The notes: generated from the letters alone by a model not told the origin. A DNA stretch of 64,000 bases from an uncultured Methanomassiliicoccales archaeon (GCA_949292635.1 CASEZY010000005.1:41822-105821); one strand, 5' to 3'. Counted from the stretch's first letter, positions 7,537-17,367 are shown. A program made the numbers and translations.

Positions 7537-9159
7537 ATGGCAGTCAATGGCATCGAACTCCTCAAGCTGGAGAACGTCGTGAAGAGGTTCGAAGGCAGGG
7601 TCGTCTTGGACAACATCTCGGTCACTCTGAAGACCGGGGAGATCCTCGGACTCATAGGGAAGAGCGCGGCCGGAAAGAGCGTCCTGATCCACATGATCAG
7701 GGGCTCCGATGGATACAAGCCCGACTCCGGGAAGATCCTCTATCACGTCAACTGGTGTTCCAAGTGCGGACGCCTGGAACTCCCCGAAGAGGGGAAGAAA
7801 TGCCCCAAGTGCGGCGACGTCTACGAGACCCAGTGGGTCGACCTCTGGGCGTTGCACCCCCGCGACAGGCTGAGGCAGGAGCTGAAGGGACGCATCTCCA
7901 TCATGCTCCAGAGGACCTTCGCCCTGTTCGGGGACAACACGGTGCTGGAGAACATCTTCGAGGCCATGCCCGAGGACCTCACCGAGAAGCAGAAGATCGA
8001 CAGGGCCATCGAGCTGCTGGAATTCGTCAACATGACCCACCGCACCACCCACATCGCCAGGGACCTCTCCGGAGGCGAGAAGCAGAGGGTGGTCATGGCG
8101 AGGCAGCTGGCCAAGGACCCCCTGTTCTTCCTGGCCGACGAGCCCACCGGTACTCTGGACCCCTACACCGCCAACGTGGTCCACGAGCGCCTGGTGAAGT
8201 ACACCCGCGAGCACGGCATCTGCATGGTGCTGGCATCCCACTGGCCCGAGGCCATCGACAAGATGGCGGACGACGCCATGTGGCTGGATGCGGGAAAGGT
8301 CGTCATGCACGACGAACCCGAGAAGGTCACCAAGAAGTTCATGGAGGCCTACAAGTTCGACAAGGCCAACGACTACACCGTGGGCGAGCCGGTCATCAGG
8401 CTGGAGAACGCCGAGAAGCACTTCTTCTCCGTGGTTAGGGGAGTGGTCAAGGCCGTCGACGGCGTCACATTCGACATCAAGGAGGGCGAGGTCTTCGCCC
8501 TGGTGGGATTCTCCGGAGCGGGAAAGACCACCACCTCCCGTATGATCGCGGGAATGACCCCCACCACCGGCGGCAAGGTGGAGGTGAAGATCGGAGACAC
8601 CTGGGTGGACATGAACGACCCGGGAGAGGGCGGAAAGGGAAGGGCCACCCCCTACATTGGCGTGCTCCACCAGGAGTTCACATTGTATCCGTTCGACACC
8701 GTGCTGCAGAACCTGTCCTCCTGCATCGGCATCAAGATGCCCGCGGAGCTGGCCAAGGTTAAAGCCATCCAGTCCCTGCTCAGCGTGGGATTCCCCAAGG
8801 AGAACATCGAGGCCGTCCTGCAGTCCTACCCCGACGCGCTGTCCGTGGGAGAGTGTCAGAGGATCGCCTTCGCGCAGGTCCTGATCAAGGAGCCCAGGTT
8901 CGTCATCCTGGACGAGCCCACCGGCACCATGGACCCCATCACCAAGATCACCGTGGCCAAGGCCGTGCTCAAGGCGAGGGAGGATCTCAACGAGACGTTC
9001 ATCGTGGTCAGCCACGACATGGACTTCATCCTCAACTGCTGCGACCGCGCCGCCCTGATGAAGGGCGGTAAGGTGGTGGACATCGGCTCCTCCGAGCAGA
9101 TCGTCGAGCAGCTGAAGGTCATCGAGAAGGAGATCCTCGACTCCGGCGGTGAACTATGA
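7537..9159 (+). CDS. atwA: Methyl-CoM reductase activation protein A2 (AtwA), double ABC ATPase
   Basis: 540 residues with two ABC ATPase domains and no membrane segments. The first domain has Walker A GKSAAGKS (41-48), a zinc-ribbon-like insert with CxxC pairs (WCSKCGRL...KCPKCGD, 73-94) typical of component A2, signature LSGGEKQR and Walker [10 protein letters not shown]. The second has GFSGAGKTT, the altered signature LSVGECQR and VILDEPTG. A2 supplies ATP-driven power for reductive activation of the nickel cofactor F430 in methyl-coenzyme M reductase. A TATA element (ATTTAATAC, 7504-7512) implies a leaderless mRNA beginning at the ATG. Its stop overlaps the mcrC start by 4 bases, opening an operon of marker proteins. 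Confidence 0.95.
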   Translation: MAVNGIELLKLENVVKRFEGRVVLDNISVTLKTGEILGLIGKSAAGKSVLIHMIRGSDGYKPDSGKILYHVNWCSKCGRLELPEEGKKCPKCGDVYETQWVDLWALHPRDRLRQELKGRISIMLQRTFALFGDNTVLENIFEAMPEDLTEKQKIDRAIELLEFVNMTHRTTHIARDLSGGEKQRVVMARQLAKDPLFFLADEPTGTLDPYTANVVHERLVKYTREHGICMVLASHWPEAIDKMADDAMWLDAGKVVMHDEPEKVTKKFMEAYKFDKANDYTVGEPVIRLENAEKHFFSVVRGVVKAVDGVTFDIKEGEVFALVGFSGAGKTTTSRMIAGMTPTTGGKVEVKIGDTWVDMNDPGEGGKGRATPYIGVLHQEFTLYPFDTVLQNLSSCIGIKMPAELAKVKAIQSLLSVGFPKENIEAVLQSYPDALSVGECQRIAFAQVLIKEPRFVILDEPTGTMDPITKITVAKAVLKAREDLNETFIVVSHDMDFILNCCDRAALMKGGKVVDIGSSEQIVEQLKVIEKEILDSGGEL

Positions 9160-9782
9160 AGCAGAGGATCGGAAGGCACCTCAGCTTCGTCGAGTGCAGG
9201 GAGTCCATGGGACTCGGCCAGGGAGGTGGACTCGCCCAGAGGGCGACCATCTCCGAGAGCGGAAGGGACGTTGTGGCCATCGCCATGGGACCGGGAAGGA
9301 GACACATCACCAAGCCGGTCTGCGAGATCACCTACGCTCTGAGGGAGGAGGGCATCGACACATCCGTCCTGGTCCTCAACGCGGGAGCCGGTGTTCCCGC
9401 CGACGCACCCGACGTGTCCCACGGGCAGTGTATGGGACTCGACCCCATCGAGGTGTCTAGGATACAGCAGTTCAAGGTCGCACTGATCCACCTGGGCAAT
9501 GTGCGGCCCCACATCATCTGGAAGGCGAGGCTCATCCTCAGGAACGTGGACATACCGGCGATGATCGTCGCCCAGTGCCCCATCGACTTTGAGGACTTCG
9601 CCGCCATCGGCGTCAAGACCCGCATGGTCATGCCCGACGACGCCGACATCAACACCAAAGGTTCCATCCAGGAGATCGTCACCGGGGTCATCCGCGGCGT
9701 CTCCTGTCCCCAGGAGAAGCTGGACGAGATCGTCTCGAAGATCCAGCGCATGCTGCCAGATACCGGAGGCGAGGTGCAATGA
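9156..9782 (+). CDS. mcrC: Methyl-coenzyme M reductase operon protein C (McrC)
   Basis: 208 residues. It has the characteristic McrC features: an N-terminal [19 protein letters not shown] block, [17 protein letters not shown] (22 or so residues on), and the central [11 protein letters not shown] and HLGNVRPHI motifs. McrC is a component of the MCR activation complex that works with A2 to deliver electrons to F430. In many methanogens mcrC lies inside the mcrBDCGA operon; here it is instead the second gene of the activation operon. Its start overlaps the atwA stop and its stop overlaps the mmp3 start (ATGA junctions), indicating translational coupling. Confidence 0.93.
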   Translation: MKQRIGRHLSFVECRESMGLGQGGGLAQRATISESGRDVVAIAMGPGRRHITKPVCEITYALREEGIDTSVLVLNAGAGVPADAPDVSHGQCMGLDPIEVSRIQQFKVALIHLGNVRPHIIWKARLILRNVDIPAMIVAQCPIDFEDFAAIGVKTRMVMPDDADINTKGSIQEIVTGVIRGVSCPQEKLDEIVSKIQRMLPDTGGEVQ

Positions 9783-11293
9783 AGGTAATCGTCAACGGCG
9801 TGGAGAAGGAGTTCCCCAAGGGGGCCACGCTGAAGGATGCGGTGGCCGGGGAGCCCTACACCAAGGGCACGCTGGTCTCCGTACACAAATCCACCGAGTC
9901 CCTCAGGACCGAGTCCGAGGACTTCGACGTGGTGACCACCAGGGGTACGTTCACCCTCCACCTGGATCCCGGCAAGGACGCGGACCTGTGGAAGGTGCTG
10001 ACCAAGAGGGTCACCGGGTCCACCGCCAGGTGGGTCACGTCCCAGATAGCGGCGTTCGGTTCGTTCAAGACCGACATCAAGGTGGACCGCAGCGAGCGGA
10101 TGTACCGCGTTTACGACTGCTTCTTCTCCCTGGGAGGTTTCGATTCCGCGACCACCTATGTGATGATCGCCAGGAACGACCACAGGAACGCCTACGGCGC
10201 CGGTGCGGGACGCATCGGCAGGGTCACCAGGGGAAGGCACGTGGTGGATGCCCTCCAGGAGGGGGACGAGATCATCTCCATCGCACCCTCGGTCTCCGAG
10301 ACGGTGAAGGAGAACCACGTGGTCACCAGCAACATGAAGACCAAGCTGGCGGACGGCAACTCCGTGGACACCTGCATCAAGGTGGACCTGGACATGACCA
10401 ACCCCGAGTCCGCTGAGCATCTGATGATCCTGGCGCAGAAGGGATACATCAACGTATCCGAGGCGTCCGGCAGCTTCATTGCCTGCCACGACGACACCGA
10501 CGTCACCATCGCCTCCGAGAATCTCACCGTGAGGTCCGAGGGCAGCGTGCAGGTGCGCAACCACGGCGTGGGCGTGGGGAAGATGTTCTTCTACCGCCAG
10601 CGCAGGCAGATGTCCGACATGCATAACCACGTGGGCGACGTGGTCCTGGGAAGGGCCATAATGGAGGCCGCCAAGGAGGGCGACACCATCACCGTGGTCA
10701 CCGAGCCCAAGCGCACATTGGCCGTTGGTATGACCATGGCCGAGGGCGAGAAGCTTCTGAAGGCCGCGGGGATCGAGGTCACCCGCACCGGCGACGTCTC
10801 CGACGACGCCATCGTGGCGGAGCAGACCCCGGAGATGACCGTCACCATGCTCAACGGCGGCAAGGCGGAGATCTTCGGCGTTCCCAGGGACAGGGTGTTC
10901 CGCATATCCCTGAACCGCAAGCGCCCGGAGGATGTGCACTACTTTGAGAAGATGACTGGGCTGAACCACAAGCCCGTGGGCGTGCTGAAGGTGCACTTCT
11001 GGTTCGAGGGCATGTCCATGATCACATTCGAGGGCGACGAGGTCAAGGGCAAGTCCCTGTACCCCGGGGAGCCCTTCAAGAGATGCCGCCGCGGTGACAT
11101 CGGATTCACCAACCAGGCCTGCGACCATCACGGTCTCATGGGCATCAGGATGCAGGACAGCAAGGAGTACGGTCCCACCGGCGAGGAGCCCTTCGGGACC
11201 AACATCTTCGGCAGGTTCCTGGGAGACCTGGACCACATGACAGAGGGTCTGGAGGACGGCATGAAGGTCTACATCACGGAGTTGGAGTTATGA
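9779..11293 (+). CDS. mmp3: Methanogenesis marker protein 3
   Basis: 504 residues. The N-terminus ([15 protein letters not shown]) is a ubiquitin/ThiS-like beta domain; the middle resembles a cyclophilin-type peptidyl-prolyl isomerase fold ([32 protein letters not shown]), and the C-terminal third contains [20 protein letters not shown] and GTNIFGR motifs typical of marker 3. This family occurs in essentially all methanogens and has been reported as part of the MCR activation complex with McrC, marker 7 and A2. Coupled by 4-base overlaps to mcrC before it and mmp6 after it. Confidence 0.92.
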   Translation: MKVIVNGVEKEFPKGATLKDAVAGEPYTKGTLVSVHKSTESLRTESEDFDVVTTRGTFTLHLDPGKDADLWKVLTKRVTGSTARWVTSQIAAFGSFKTDIKVDRSERMYRVYDCFFSLGGFDSATTYVMIARNDHRNAYGAGAGRIGRVTRGRHVVDALQEGDEIISIAPSVSETVKENHVVTSNMKTKLADGNSVDTCIKVDLDMTNPESAEHLMILAQKGYINVSEASGSFIACHDDTDVTIASENLTVRSEGSVQVRNHGVGVGKMFFYRQRRQMSDMHNHVGDVVLGRAIMEAAKEGDTITVVTEPKRTLAVGMTMAEGEKLLKAAGIEVTRTGDVSDDAIVAEQTPEMTVTMLNGGKAEIFGVPRDRVFRISLNRKRPEDVHYFEKMTGLNHKPVGVLKVHFWFEGMSMITFEGDEVKGKSLYPGEPFKRCRRGDIGFTNQACDHHGLMGIRMQDSKEYGPTGEEPFGTNIFGRFLGDLDHMTEGLEDGMKVYITELEL

Positions 11294-11706
11294 GCAGGGA
11301 GACGAGGATACTGATGATCTGCCCCACGTCGAACGTGACGCCGGAGATGCTGGCGCGTTCGATCCACGCCATGGGCGAACCCGTCGCCCTCAAGGAGACC
11401 TGCTACGGCTGTCTCATCGAGGGCGAGGCCGATGTGGTCCGCCGGGTGGCGGACAAGGCCAGGGACATGGAGCCCTACGCCATCTACTCCAAGCGCAGGG
11501 CGTATCGTTTGGGCGATCCTGTCAGATGCAGGGCCCAGCACGGCACCCGCCCCGGATACTCCCAGCTGGAGGAGGAGTGGAGCAAATTGTCCTTCATAAG
11601 GGCCGGCCTTGAGGCCGCCGAGAGGGGCGAGGTTCCGGCCGAGAGGCCGAAGAGGGAGAAACTCCCTGTAATGAAGTTCAAAGAGATTTGCGAGGTGAAG
11701 GAATGA
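11290..11706 (+). CDS. mmp6: Methanogenesis marker protein 6
   Basis: 138-residue soluble protein matching the marker 6 family, with ETCYGCLIEGE near residue 40 and the C-terminal RCRAQHGTRPGYSQLE block. It is conserved across methanogens and clustered with the MCR activation genes; a direct biochemical role is not known to me beyond association with that machinery. The start overlaps the mmp3 stop by 4 bases and the stop overlaps the mmp5 start. Confidence 0.9.
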   Translation: MSRETRILMICPTSNVTPEMLARSIHAMGEPVALKETCYGCLIEGEADVVRRVADKARDMEPYAIYSKRRAYRLGDPVRCRAQHGTRPGYSQLEEEWSKLSFIRAGLEAAERGEVPAERPKREKLPVMKFKEICEVKE

Positions 11707-12137
11707 AGGTGTTCATCGATCCGCCGAACAGCATGATCCTGTTCGATCTGGTAGAGAGATTCGGCCACGAGCCGCTCAGCACGATGGCCGCGATTCAGGA
11801 GAGGGTCGACAACCTTGAGGTGGACATGCCGCCCATGAACGTCACCCTGGACGACGTGGTCAGGGGACTCAAGTACGCAGGCATCGAGGTGCCCTCCGGT
11901 GTGAGGGGCAGACTCGCCGTATGGGGACCCATGATCGAGGAGGCCGACGCCGCCATCATCGTGGACGACGCCCCCTTCGGCTTCGGCTGCGTGGGTTGCG
12001 AGCGTTCCGAGCTCATGGTGAAATACCTCATCCGCAGGCGCGGTATCCCCGCCCTGAGGCTCACCTACCCGGAGACCGAGGAGGACGGTATCGAATTCGT
12101 AGCCAAGGTCAAGGAATTCCTGGAGGGACTGCAGTGA
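11703..12137 (+). CDS. mmp5: Methanogenesis marker protein 5
   Basis: 144 residues. Recognised by the N-terminal [20 protein letters not shown] block and the [19 protein letters not shown] segment. The ATG at 11703 is preferred over an in-frame TTG at 11688 because it overlaps the mmp6 stop by 4 bases and is preceded by GAGGTGAAGGA. The protein is conserved in methanogens, its function in MCR maturation or activation is inferred from its invariant gene neighbourhood. Its stop overlaps the GTG start of mmp15. Confidence 0.9.
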   Translation: MKVFIDPPNSMILFDLVERFGHEPLSTMAAIQERVDNLEVDMPPMNVTLDDVVRGLKYAGIEVPSGVRGRLAVWGPMIEEADAAIIVDDAPFGFGCVGCERSELMVKYLIRRRGIPALRLTYPETEEDGIEFVAKVKEFLEGLQ

Positions 12138-13360
12138 TCAAGATAGCACAGCTCTCGTGCGGTACAGAGTACAGCAGCGTGCAGTACGAGATAGAGAAGG
12201 CGGCCCGCTCCGTGGGCGCAAAGATCGTTTACCCTGACGTATCCGCAGCCGACATCAACAAGGCGGTGGAGAGGTTCGGCTTCCGCCCCCACTCCTCCCA
12301 GCTCAAGCTGATGATCGCCAGGGCAATCCAGCTGGCCGACGGCAACTTCGATGCCGATGCCGTGTTCATCACCACCTGCTTCAGGTGCGCCGAGGCGGCA
12401 CTTGTGAGGAACGAGCTCAGGAGGTTCATCCAGGAGAACACGAATCTCCCCGTGGTCACGTACTCCTTCACCGAGAGGATGAAGGCCTCCCAGCTGCTCA
12501 CCAGGATGGAGGCGCTGGTCACCATCGTCACCAGGAAGGAGCTCCTGGCCAGGGAGCGCCAGGCGGGACTCACCGCCGGTCTGGACTCCGGTTCGTCCAC
12601 CACCAAGGCGGTGGTCATGCTGGACAACAAAATCATCGGCAAGTCTTGGACGCCCTCTCACGATGTGGTGGAGTCCGCCACCCAGGTGCTGAACGAGGCG
12701 CTGGCCGAGGCCGGCTACGAGTACAAGGACCTGGAGGCCATCGGTACCACCGGATACGGACGCTTCACCCTGGGAGACCACTTCTCCGACAAGGTCAAAC
12801 TGGTCCAGGAGGAGCTCACCGTCAACTCCAAGGGAGCCGTCTGGCTGGCGGACCGCCAGCGCGGAGAGGCCACCATCATCGATATCGGCGGTATGGACAA
12901 CAAGGCGATCACCATCCGTGACGGGATCCCGGACAACTTCACCATGGGAGGCGTCTGCGCCGGTGCGTCCGGACGTTTCCTGGAGATGACCTCCAGGAGG
13001 CTGAAGATCGAGGTCACCCAGTTGGGAGCGCTGGCGGAGAAGGGAGACTGGCGCAACGCCAAGATGAACTCCTACTGCTCCGTCTTCGGTATCCAGGACC
13101 TGGTCACCACCCTCGGTGAGGGTAAGAAGTTCGAGGATGTGGCCGCCGCCGCTTGCCACTCCGTCGCCGAGCAGGTGTACGAGCAGCAGCTGCAGGAGAT
13201 CGACGTCAGGCATCCCGTCATCCAGGTGGGAGGCACGTCCCTGATCTCCGGTCTGGTCAAGGCCGTGGGCGAGGTGCTGGGCGAGAAGCCTATCGTGCCC
13301 GAGAACTCCCAGTTCATCGGTGCCGTGGGCGGTGCCCTGTTGAGCTCCGGATTCCTGTGA
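12134..13360 (+). CDS. mmp15: Methanogenesis marker protein 15 (BadF/HgdC-like activase ATPase)
   Basis: 408 residues. The start is GTG at 12134, overlapping the mmp5 stop; this yields the family N-terminus [13 protein letters not shown]. After about 150 residues an ASKHA ATPase domain begins ([19 protein letters not shown]), followed by [18 protein letters not shown] and [13 protein letters not shown], as in 2-hydroxyacyl-CoA dehydratase activators and BadF. The [11 protein letters not shown] block contains the Cys that in activases helps bind a [4Fe-4S] cluster between subunits. Such proteins couple ATP hydrolysis to low-potential electron transfer, which fits MCR activation. A longer in-frame reading frame upstream overlaps mmp5 and is not used. 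Confidence 0.92.
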   Translation: MIKIAQLSCGTEYSSVQYEIEKAARSVGAKIVYPDVSAADINKAVERFGFRPHSSQLKLMIARAIQLADGNFDADAVFITTCFRCAEAALVRNELRRFIQENTNLPVVTYSFTERMKASQLLTRMEALVTIVTRKELLARERQAGLTAGLDSGSSTTKAVVMLDNKIIGKSWTPSHDVVESATQVLNEALAEAGYEYKDLEAIGTTGYGRFTLGDHFSDKVKLVQEELTVNSKGAVWLADRQRGEATIIDIGGMDNKAITIRDGIPDNFTMGGVCAGASGRFLEMTSRRLKIEVTQLGALAEKGDWRNAKMNSYCSVFGIQDLVTTLGEGKKFEDVAAAACHSVAEQVYEQQLQEIDVRHPVIQVGGTSLISGLVKAVGEVLGEKPIVPENSQFIGAVGGALLSSGFL

Positions 13361-13369
13361 GGGGATTGC

Positions 13370-13948
13370 ATGGAGATAGTGGTGGAAGGACCCGACCAGT
13401 ACGGCAACGACGCCTACGGTAAGCTCTTCGACGACATCATCGGAGACATCGGCAAGTCCTTCATGTTCCGCAAGGCCCATCTGGTCCTCAAGCCCGAGGT
13501 GCCGCTGTTCATCTACTCGGTGATGCTGAAGAATCACCCCTCCAGCAAGACCATAGGTGACGTTGCATCCTTCAGAGCGGAGGGCACTGAGCTGCATATG
13601 TCGATCTCCAACGAGAGGTACGCCCCGGACATCCTGTCCACCCTGTGGAAGCAGTACGGCAGGGGCAAGGTGGATCAGCAGACCCGCTTCGACCTCATCG
13701 TGCACGACGCCATGCAGGAGGACATCGAGAACGTGGTGGTCTCCTCCGGAGAGGAGTCCATCAAGGAGATCATGGGCGCGTTCTGGCGCTCCCTCCCCGA
13801 GGGTATCAGGGTGCGTCACTCCTACGTGGACGGACGCGTCATCACCGTAGTGGCCACCGAGGAGATCATGAGGCAGGAGTTCCTGGACGAGGGACGCGAG
13901 TTGCACGAGGCCATGCTCAAGGAGTCGGAGGTGGAAGAGGATGTTTGA
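13370..13948 (+). CDS. mmp17: Methanogenesis marker protein 17
   Basis: 192-residue soluble protein. The N-terminus (MEIVVEGPDQYGNDAYGKLF) and the repeated alpha/beta character match the marker 17 family, which has been reported as a small subunit of the MCR activation complex. It begins 9 bases after mmp15 with a GAGGGG ribosome-binding site and overlaps mmp7 by 8 bases, so it is firmly part of the same transcript. Confidence 0.9.
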   Translation: MEIVVEGPDQYGNDAYGKLFDDIIGDIGKSFMFRKAHLVLKPEVPLFIYSVMLKNHPSSKTIGDVASFRAEGTELHMSISNERYAPDILSTLWKQYGRGKVDQQTRFDLIVHDAMQEDIENVVVSSGEESIKEIMGAFWRSLPEGIRVRHSYVDGRVITVVATEEIMRQEFLDEGRELHEAMLKESEVEEDV

Positions 13949-14873
13949 GGTTGTGAAGTACGACGGCGGTGTCTACCGTTCCAACGAGCTCTACGAGGCC
14001 ATCGAGGACGTGGGCGGCACCGTGATCAACAGGTTGCACAGCGCCCAGGTGCTGACGGTGACCATGTCCATCCCCGAGGAGGACCACGCCGTTATCGAGA
14101 AGATCACCAAGGAGATCGGCGGACAGCTGTTCAGCGTCCCCCTGGCCGGCACGGAGATTGCCGTGGTCGGTTGCACCCTGGGCAGGCACCACATGCCCCA
14201 CCCTATCTGCGACATCGCGGAGATCCTCAGGGAAGCGGGTTCGATCTCTGTGGTCATGGGACTGGCCCGCGGCAGGGGCAAGAAGACCTCTCAGATCTCT
14301 CTGAGGGAGATCAGCATCATCGACGAGTACGATGCGGTCATCTTCATGCTCGGCAACTTCAAGCCCTGTATCGAGGAGAAGAAGATGCTGATGGAGAAGA
14401 TCTCCATCCCCGTGATCCTGGTCTGCGGACCCCAGCCCGACGGCATGGAGGACATCTGCGAGGCCGTGGTCTCCGGCGTGGGCAGGAAGGCGGCTAGGAT
14501 GAAGGCTCCCGAGGAGAGGGTCAAGCTCAGCGAGATCTCCGACGTGGTCGTGGATGTGATCTCCAAGAAGAAGGCCATGCTGGAGGAGGACCCCCTGTTC
14601 ATCCATCCGGCGGAGCTGAAGCCTCTGCTGGAATCCTATGAACCGATCGACATGTGTCTCCGTCCCGCCCCCATCGTCCTGCACCTGGACGGTCTGAGGG
14701 TGAAGATCCCCTACAAGGAACACAAGGAGTACTTCGATAACCTGATGGTATACGGTCGCAAGCTCTGCGAGATCGCGGACATCCGCGAGTCCAAGATGGA
14801 GGACAGCAGCACTATCATCAGGATCAAGACCATGTCCGCGGTCAGGGACCAGGACGCCAAGAACGTACAATGA
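13941..14873 (+). CDS. mmp7: Methanogenesis marker protein 7
   Basis: 310 residues. Marker 7 has a McrC-related domain: here VGCTLGRHHMPHPICDIAEI (about residues 74-93) and GLARGRGKKTSQISLREI, with C-terminal LCEIADIRESKMEDSS. The family is reported in the MCR activation complex, binding next to McrC. The gene overlaps mmp17 at its start and the DUF123 gene at its end (ATGA). Confidence 0.92.
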   Translation: MFEVVKYDGGVYRSNELYEAIEDVGGTVINRLHSAQVLTVTMSIPEEDHAVIEKITKEIGGQLFSVPLAGTEIAVVGCTLGRHHMPHPICDIAEILREAGSISVVMGLARGRGKKTSQISLREISIIDEYDAVIFMLGNFKPCIEEKKMLMEKISIPVILVCGPQPDGMEDICEAVVSGVGRKAARMKAPEERVKLSEISDVVVDVISKKKAMLEEDPLFIHPAELKPLLESYEPIDMCLRPAPIVLHLDGLRVKIPYKEHKEYFDNLMVYGRKLCEIADIRESKMEDSSTIIRIKTMSAVRDQDAKNVQ

Positions 14874-15322
14874 GCGTCAGAAAGGGGACCTACGTCCTCT
14901 TCCTGACGTTCTCCAAACCCTTCCAAGGGGAGGTTGGCCGTCTGGGGAACGTGCATCTCGACCCCGGTGTCTATTGTTACGTGGGCAGCGCCATGGGCGG
15001 TCTGGACCAGAGGATCTCCAGGCACTTGTCGAAGGAGAAGAGGGTCAGGTGGCATATCGATTGCCTCACACTGGCGGCGGATTCTGTGGCCGCTTTCGAG
15101 TCCTACCCTGACCCGATACCTGAGTGTACTCTTGCGTATACCGCATCGTTGATCGGGTTTGAAGCGGTCATTGACGGCTTCGGATGCTCCGATTGCCATT
15201 GTCGCACGCATCTGTTCCGCGTACCCTCCGGATCCGCTCACGCACTGGTGTCTGAAGCGGGTCTCAGGGGGTGGTCGGAATCAATGTGCCACACATCCAA
15301 AAATGACCCAAACCATTATTAA
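14870..15322 (+). CDS. DUF123 GIY-YIG-like protein
   Basis: 150 residues. Motifs RKGTYVLFLTF, GVYCYVGSAMGGLDQRISRH and HIDCLT are those of the DUF123 family, a GIY-YIG nuclease-like domain that in some archaea is fused to or neighbours endonuclease III. The pair GTYVLFL/GVYCYVGSA represents the GIY-YIG core and the Arg in RISRH is in the expected place. It is coupled by a 4-base overlap to mmp7, but a DNA-repair-type protein has no clear link to MCR activation, so this may be just operon hitch-hiking. The C-terminus has a Cys/His-rich CSDCHCRTHLF segment. Confidence 0.8.
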   Translation: MSVRKGTYVLFLTFSKPFQGEVGRLGNVHLDPGVYCYVGSAMGGLDQRISRHLSKEKRVRWHIDCLTLAADSVAAFESYPDPIPECTLAYTASLIGFEAVIDGFGCSDCHCRTHLFRVPSGSAHALVSEAGLRGWSESMCHTSKNDPNHY

Positions 15323-15375
15323 ACGCGACCGTCTTGTCGGTCCAATCACACACATACGTTTGTGGAGGACGTTAA

Positions 15376-16974
15376 ATGAAAGGGGACAACCTATCTAGGA
15401 AAGTGACCCCCGAGGTCATCTCGAAGCTCCAGGAGATACTCGGCGCGGAGAATGTCAACACCAATGAGATGGACAGGATGCTCTACGGGCATGACCTGGC
15501 CCCCCTGCCCAAAGAGGCCGGGATGGCATTCAAGAACATGCCTGACGTGATCGTCAGGCCCTCGACCCCCGAGCAGATCTCCGAGATCGTCGCTCTGGCC
15601 TACAGCACCGGCATCGCCGTCACCCCCCGCGGTAACTCTACCTGGGGACTGGGCGGCTCCATGCCCACCGACGGAGGCATCCTCATCGACATGGCCTCCA
15701 AGATGAACAAGATCCACTACATCGACAAGGTCAACATGGCCGTCAAGGTGGACGCCGGATGCACCTGGAAGAACGTCCTCGAGGCTTGCGAGAAGGAGGG
15801 CTTCCTGGTCGGTTCCTACCCCTCCAGCTTCCCCTCCGCCACCGTCGGAGCCTGGTTCTCCACCGGCGGCATCGGCATCGGCGGATACAAGTACGGCTCC
15901 GCCAAGGACAACGTCCTGAACCTCCAGGTCGTCCTGTCCGACGGTACCATCATCGAGACCGGCTACGACAAGATCGCCAGCAACATGTCCGGGTACAACC
16001 TCACCCAGCTGTTCGCCAGCGCCGAGGGAACCCTCGGAGTCGTCGCCACCGTCACCCTCAGGATCTACCCCAGGGGAATCGTCAAGCCCATCGCTTACGA
16101 GTTCGACGCTCTCAGGGAGGCCGGCAAGCCCATCATGGACATCGTCAACCACCCCAGCCTGAAGCCTCTGCACATCTCCTGGTCCGACTACAACCACTTC
16201 GAGAACCAGAGGAAGGCCGGTCTGCACGCCCCCGAGGTCAAGAACCTGATCCTGATCACCCTGCAGGGTGCCGAGGAGTTCGTGGCCCTGGAGGAGAAGG
16301 TCACCGACGAGATCATGACCGCCGCCGGCGGAAGAAGGGTCTCCGACGAGATCGCCGCCCACGAGTGGGACGAGCGCTGCTACGAGTTCCGCGCCCGCAA
16401 GGTCGGTGTCGGATCCATCCCCGCAGAGGTCGTCGTCACCAACGAGCACTGGGCCGAGTTCGTGGACGAGTGCTACGAGGGCTACAAGACCATGAAGATG
16501 GAGCCTGGAGGAATCATCGGAATGGTCGCCGACCGCAGCACCTCCATGTTCATGCCCTACTACTTCAAGGACGACGAGTCCCTGCTGGGCATGACCGCCT
16601 TCGCCTACAACTTCTACATGGGCGACGTCGCTGCCAAGTACGGCGGACGCTCCCTGGGACTGGGCGTGTTCTTCGCGTCCAACCTGGACAGCATCCACGA
16701 CGCAGGCTGCGTCAGCACCATGAGGGACCTGAAGACCTTCCTGGACCCCAGGGATGTCATCAACCCCGGCCACCTGGTCTGCGGAAAGACCCGCTTCGGC
16801 GTCAACATGGACAAGAACCTCATGGGCATCGGTTCCATGATGATGCAGTCCATCAAGAAGCTCCTTCCCAAGAACACCACCTTCGCCGACAACCGCCAGA
16901 GGTTCCACTACGACGATATGGAGGAGGAGAAGGAGGAGAGCCGCGAGGTCGAGTACGGCAAGGGCACTCAGTGA
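15376..16974 (+). CDS. FAD-linked oxidase (GlcD/VAO family)
   Basis: 532 residues of the vanillyl-alcohol-oxidase/glycolate-oxidase superfamily. The FAD-binding PCMH domain occupies about 45-235 (RPSTPEQISEIV, TPRGNSTWGLGG, GGIGIGGYKYGSA, SAEGTLGVVATVTLRIYP), and the substrate/cap domain follows, ending in DPRDVINPGHLVCGKTRFG. No iron-sulfur motif is present in this chain. Preceded by a TATA element (ATTATTAAACG, about 15314-15324) and a GGAGG site at 15363-15367. Codon use is as biased as in the methyltransferase genes, implying high expression and a core catabolic or electron-transfer role. Candidates are a 2-hydroxyacid dehydrogenase feeding a HdrD-type partner; the substrate is unknown. 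A strong hairpin terminator follows. Confidence 0.85.
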   Translation: MKGDNLSRKVTPEVISKLQEILGAENVNTNEMDRMLYGHDLAPLPKEAGMAFKNMPDVIVRPSTPEQISEIVALAYSTGIAVTPRGNSTWGLGGSMPTDGGILIDMASKMNKIHYIDKVNMAVKVDAGCTWKNVLEACEKEGFLVGSYPSSFPSATVGAWFSTGGIGIGGYKYGSAKDNVLNLQVVLSDGTIIETGYDKIASNMSGYNLTQLFASAEGTLGVVATVTLRIYPRGIVKPIAYEFDALREAGKPIMDIVNHPSLKPLHISWSDYNHFENQRKAGLHAPEVKNLILITLQGAEEFVALEEKVTDEIMTAAGGRRVSDEIAAHEWDERCYEFRARKVGVGSIPAEVVVTNEHWAEFVDECYEGYKTMKMEPGGIIGMVADRSTSMFMPYYFKDDESLLGMTAFAYNFYMGDVAAKYGGRSLGLGVFFASNLDSIHDAGCVSTMRDLKTFLDPRDVINPGHLVCGKTRFGVNMDKNLMGIGSMMMQSIKKLLPKNTTFADNRQRFHYDDMEEEKEESREVEYGKGTQ

Positions 16975-16982
16975 AAACATAT

Positions 16983-17000
16983 GCCGGCCTCACGGCCGGC
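16983..17000 (+). terminator. GC-rich hairpin terminator after FAD oxidase
   Basis: GCCGGCC-tcac-GGCCGGC is a perfect 7-bp stem 8 bases after the stop. A second imperfect hairpin (CGGACGG-tatca-CCGTCCG) follows at about 17026-17044. Confidence 0.65.
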
Positions 17001-17120
17001 CCATATTCTCCACACGGGTCAATCGGACGGTATCACCGTCCGGACCCGTTCTTGGTCTTTTGACCGCCATCCTTTGACATCCGACCGATTGGCGGGTGAT
17101 CTTCATCTGCCATCGTTTTG

Positions 17121-17262
17121 TTTCAGTATGTGTTGAAAAGAACGAGATAATCTCCGTTTTTTTCAGTATAGGTTGAACGGAATGTGCTTAGCACAATCTG
17201 TTCTTGATATAGGGTGAATTAGAATGATGTGGGTGTTCCCGTATCATCTCAGGTGAACCAAC
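17121..17262. repeat. Degenerate direct repeats with 40-bp period in a convergent gap
   Basis: Between two convergent genes, a unit TTTCAGTAT-(GT/AG)-GTTGAA-nn-GAA begins at 17121 and again at 17161, exactly 40 bases apart. A weaker copy (GATATAGGGTGAATTAGAAT) lies around 17205 and a weaker one (CTCAGGTGAACCAA) around 17248, keeping roughly the same period. Each unit is itself an imperfect inverted repeat (TTTCA...TTGAA). The rest of 16975-17367 holds only terminator hairpins. The TTTCAGT core also occurs three times as TTCAGT before the ATPase gene ending at 58632. Unit and spacing are too short for a CRISPR array; a decayed operator or iteron array is the likeliest reading. Confidence 0.55.
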
Positions 17263-17367
17263 GGCTGATCCCTGGTAACAGCTTATCAGTGAGCCGATTG
17301 ACGTGAATGGCCGGAACGGTGTGACGGAAGTGGGTATCAGGGAGTCCTCATGGGGAGGGAGTTGTGA

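Noticed and set aside
9332..13906. Very long minus-strand open frames opposite mmp3 (9332-11236) and opposite mmp15/mmp17 (12065-13906)
   Set aside because: They are shadows of GC-rich, strongly biased coding DNA: low-complexity His/Gly/Val/Leu-rich translations with no domains and no promoters, opposite well-recognised genes.
17121..17280. CRISPR array
   Set aside because: Repeat units of about 20 bases with about 20-base gaps, degenerate after two copies and without a leader or cas genes.
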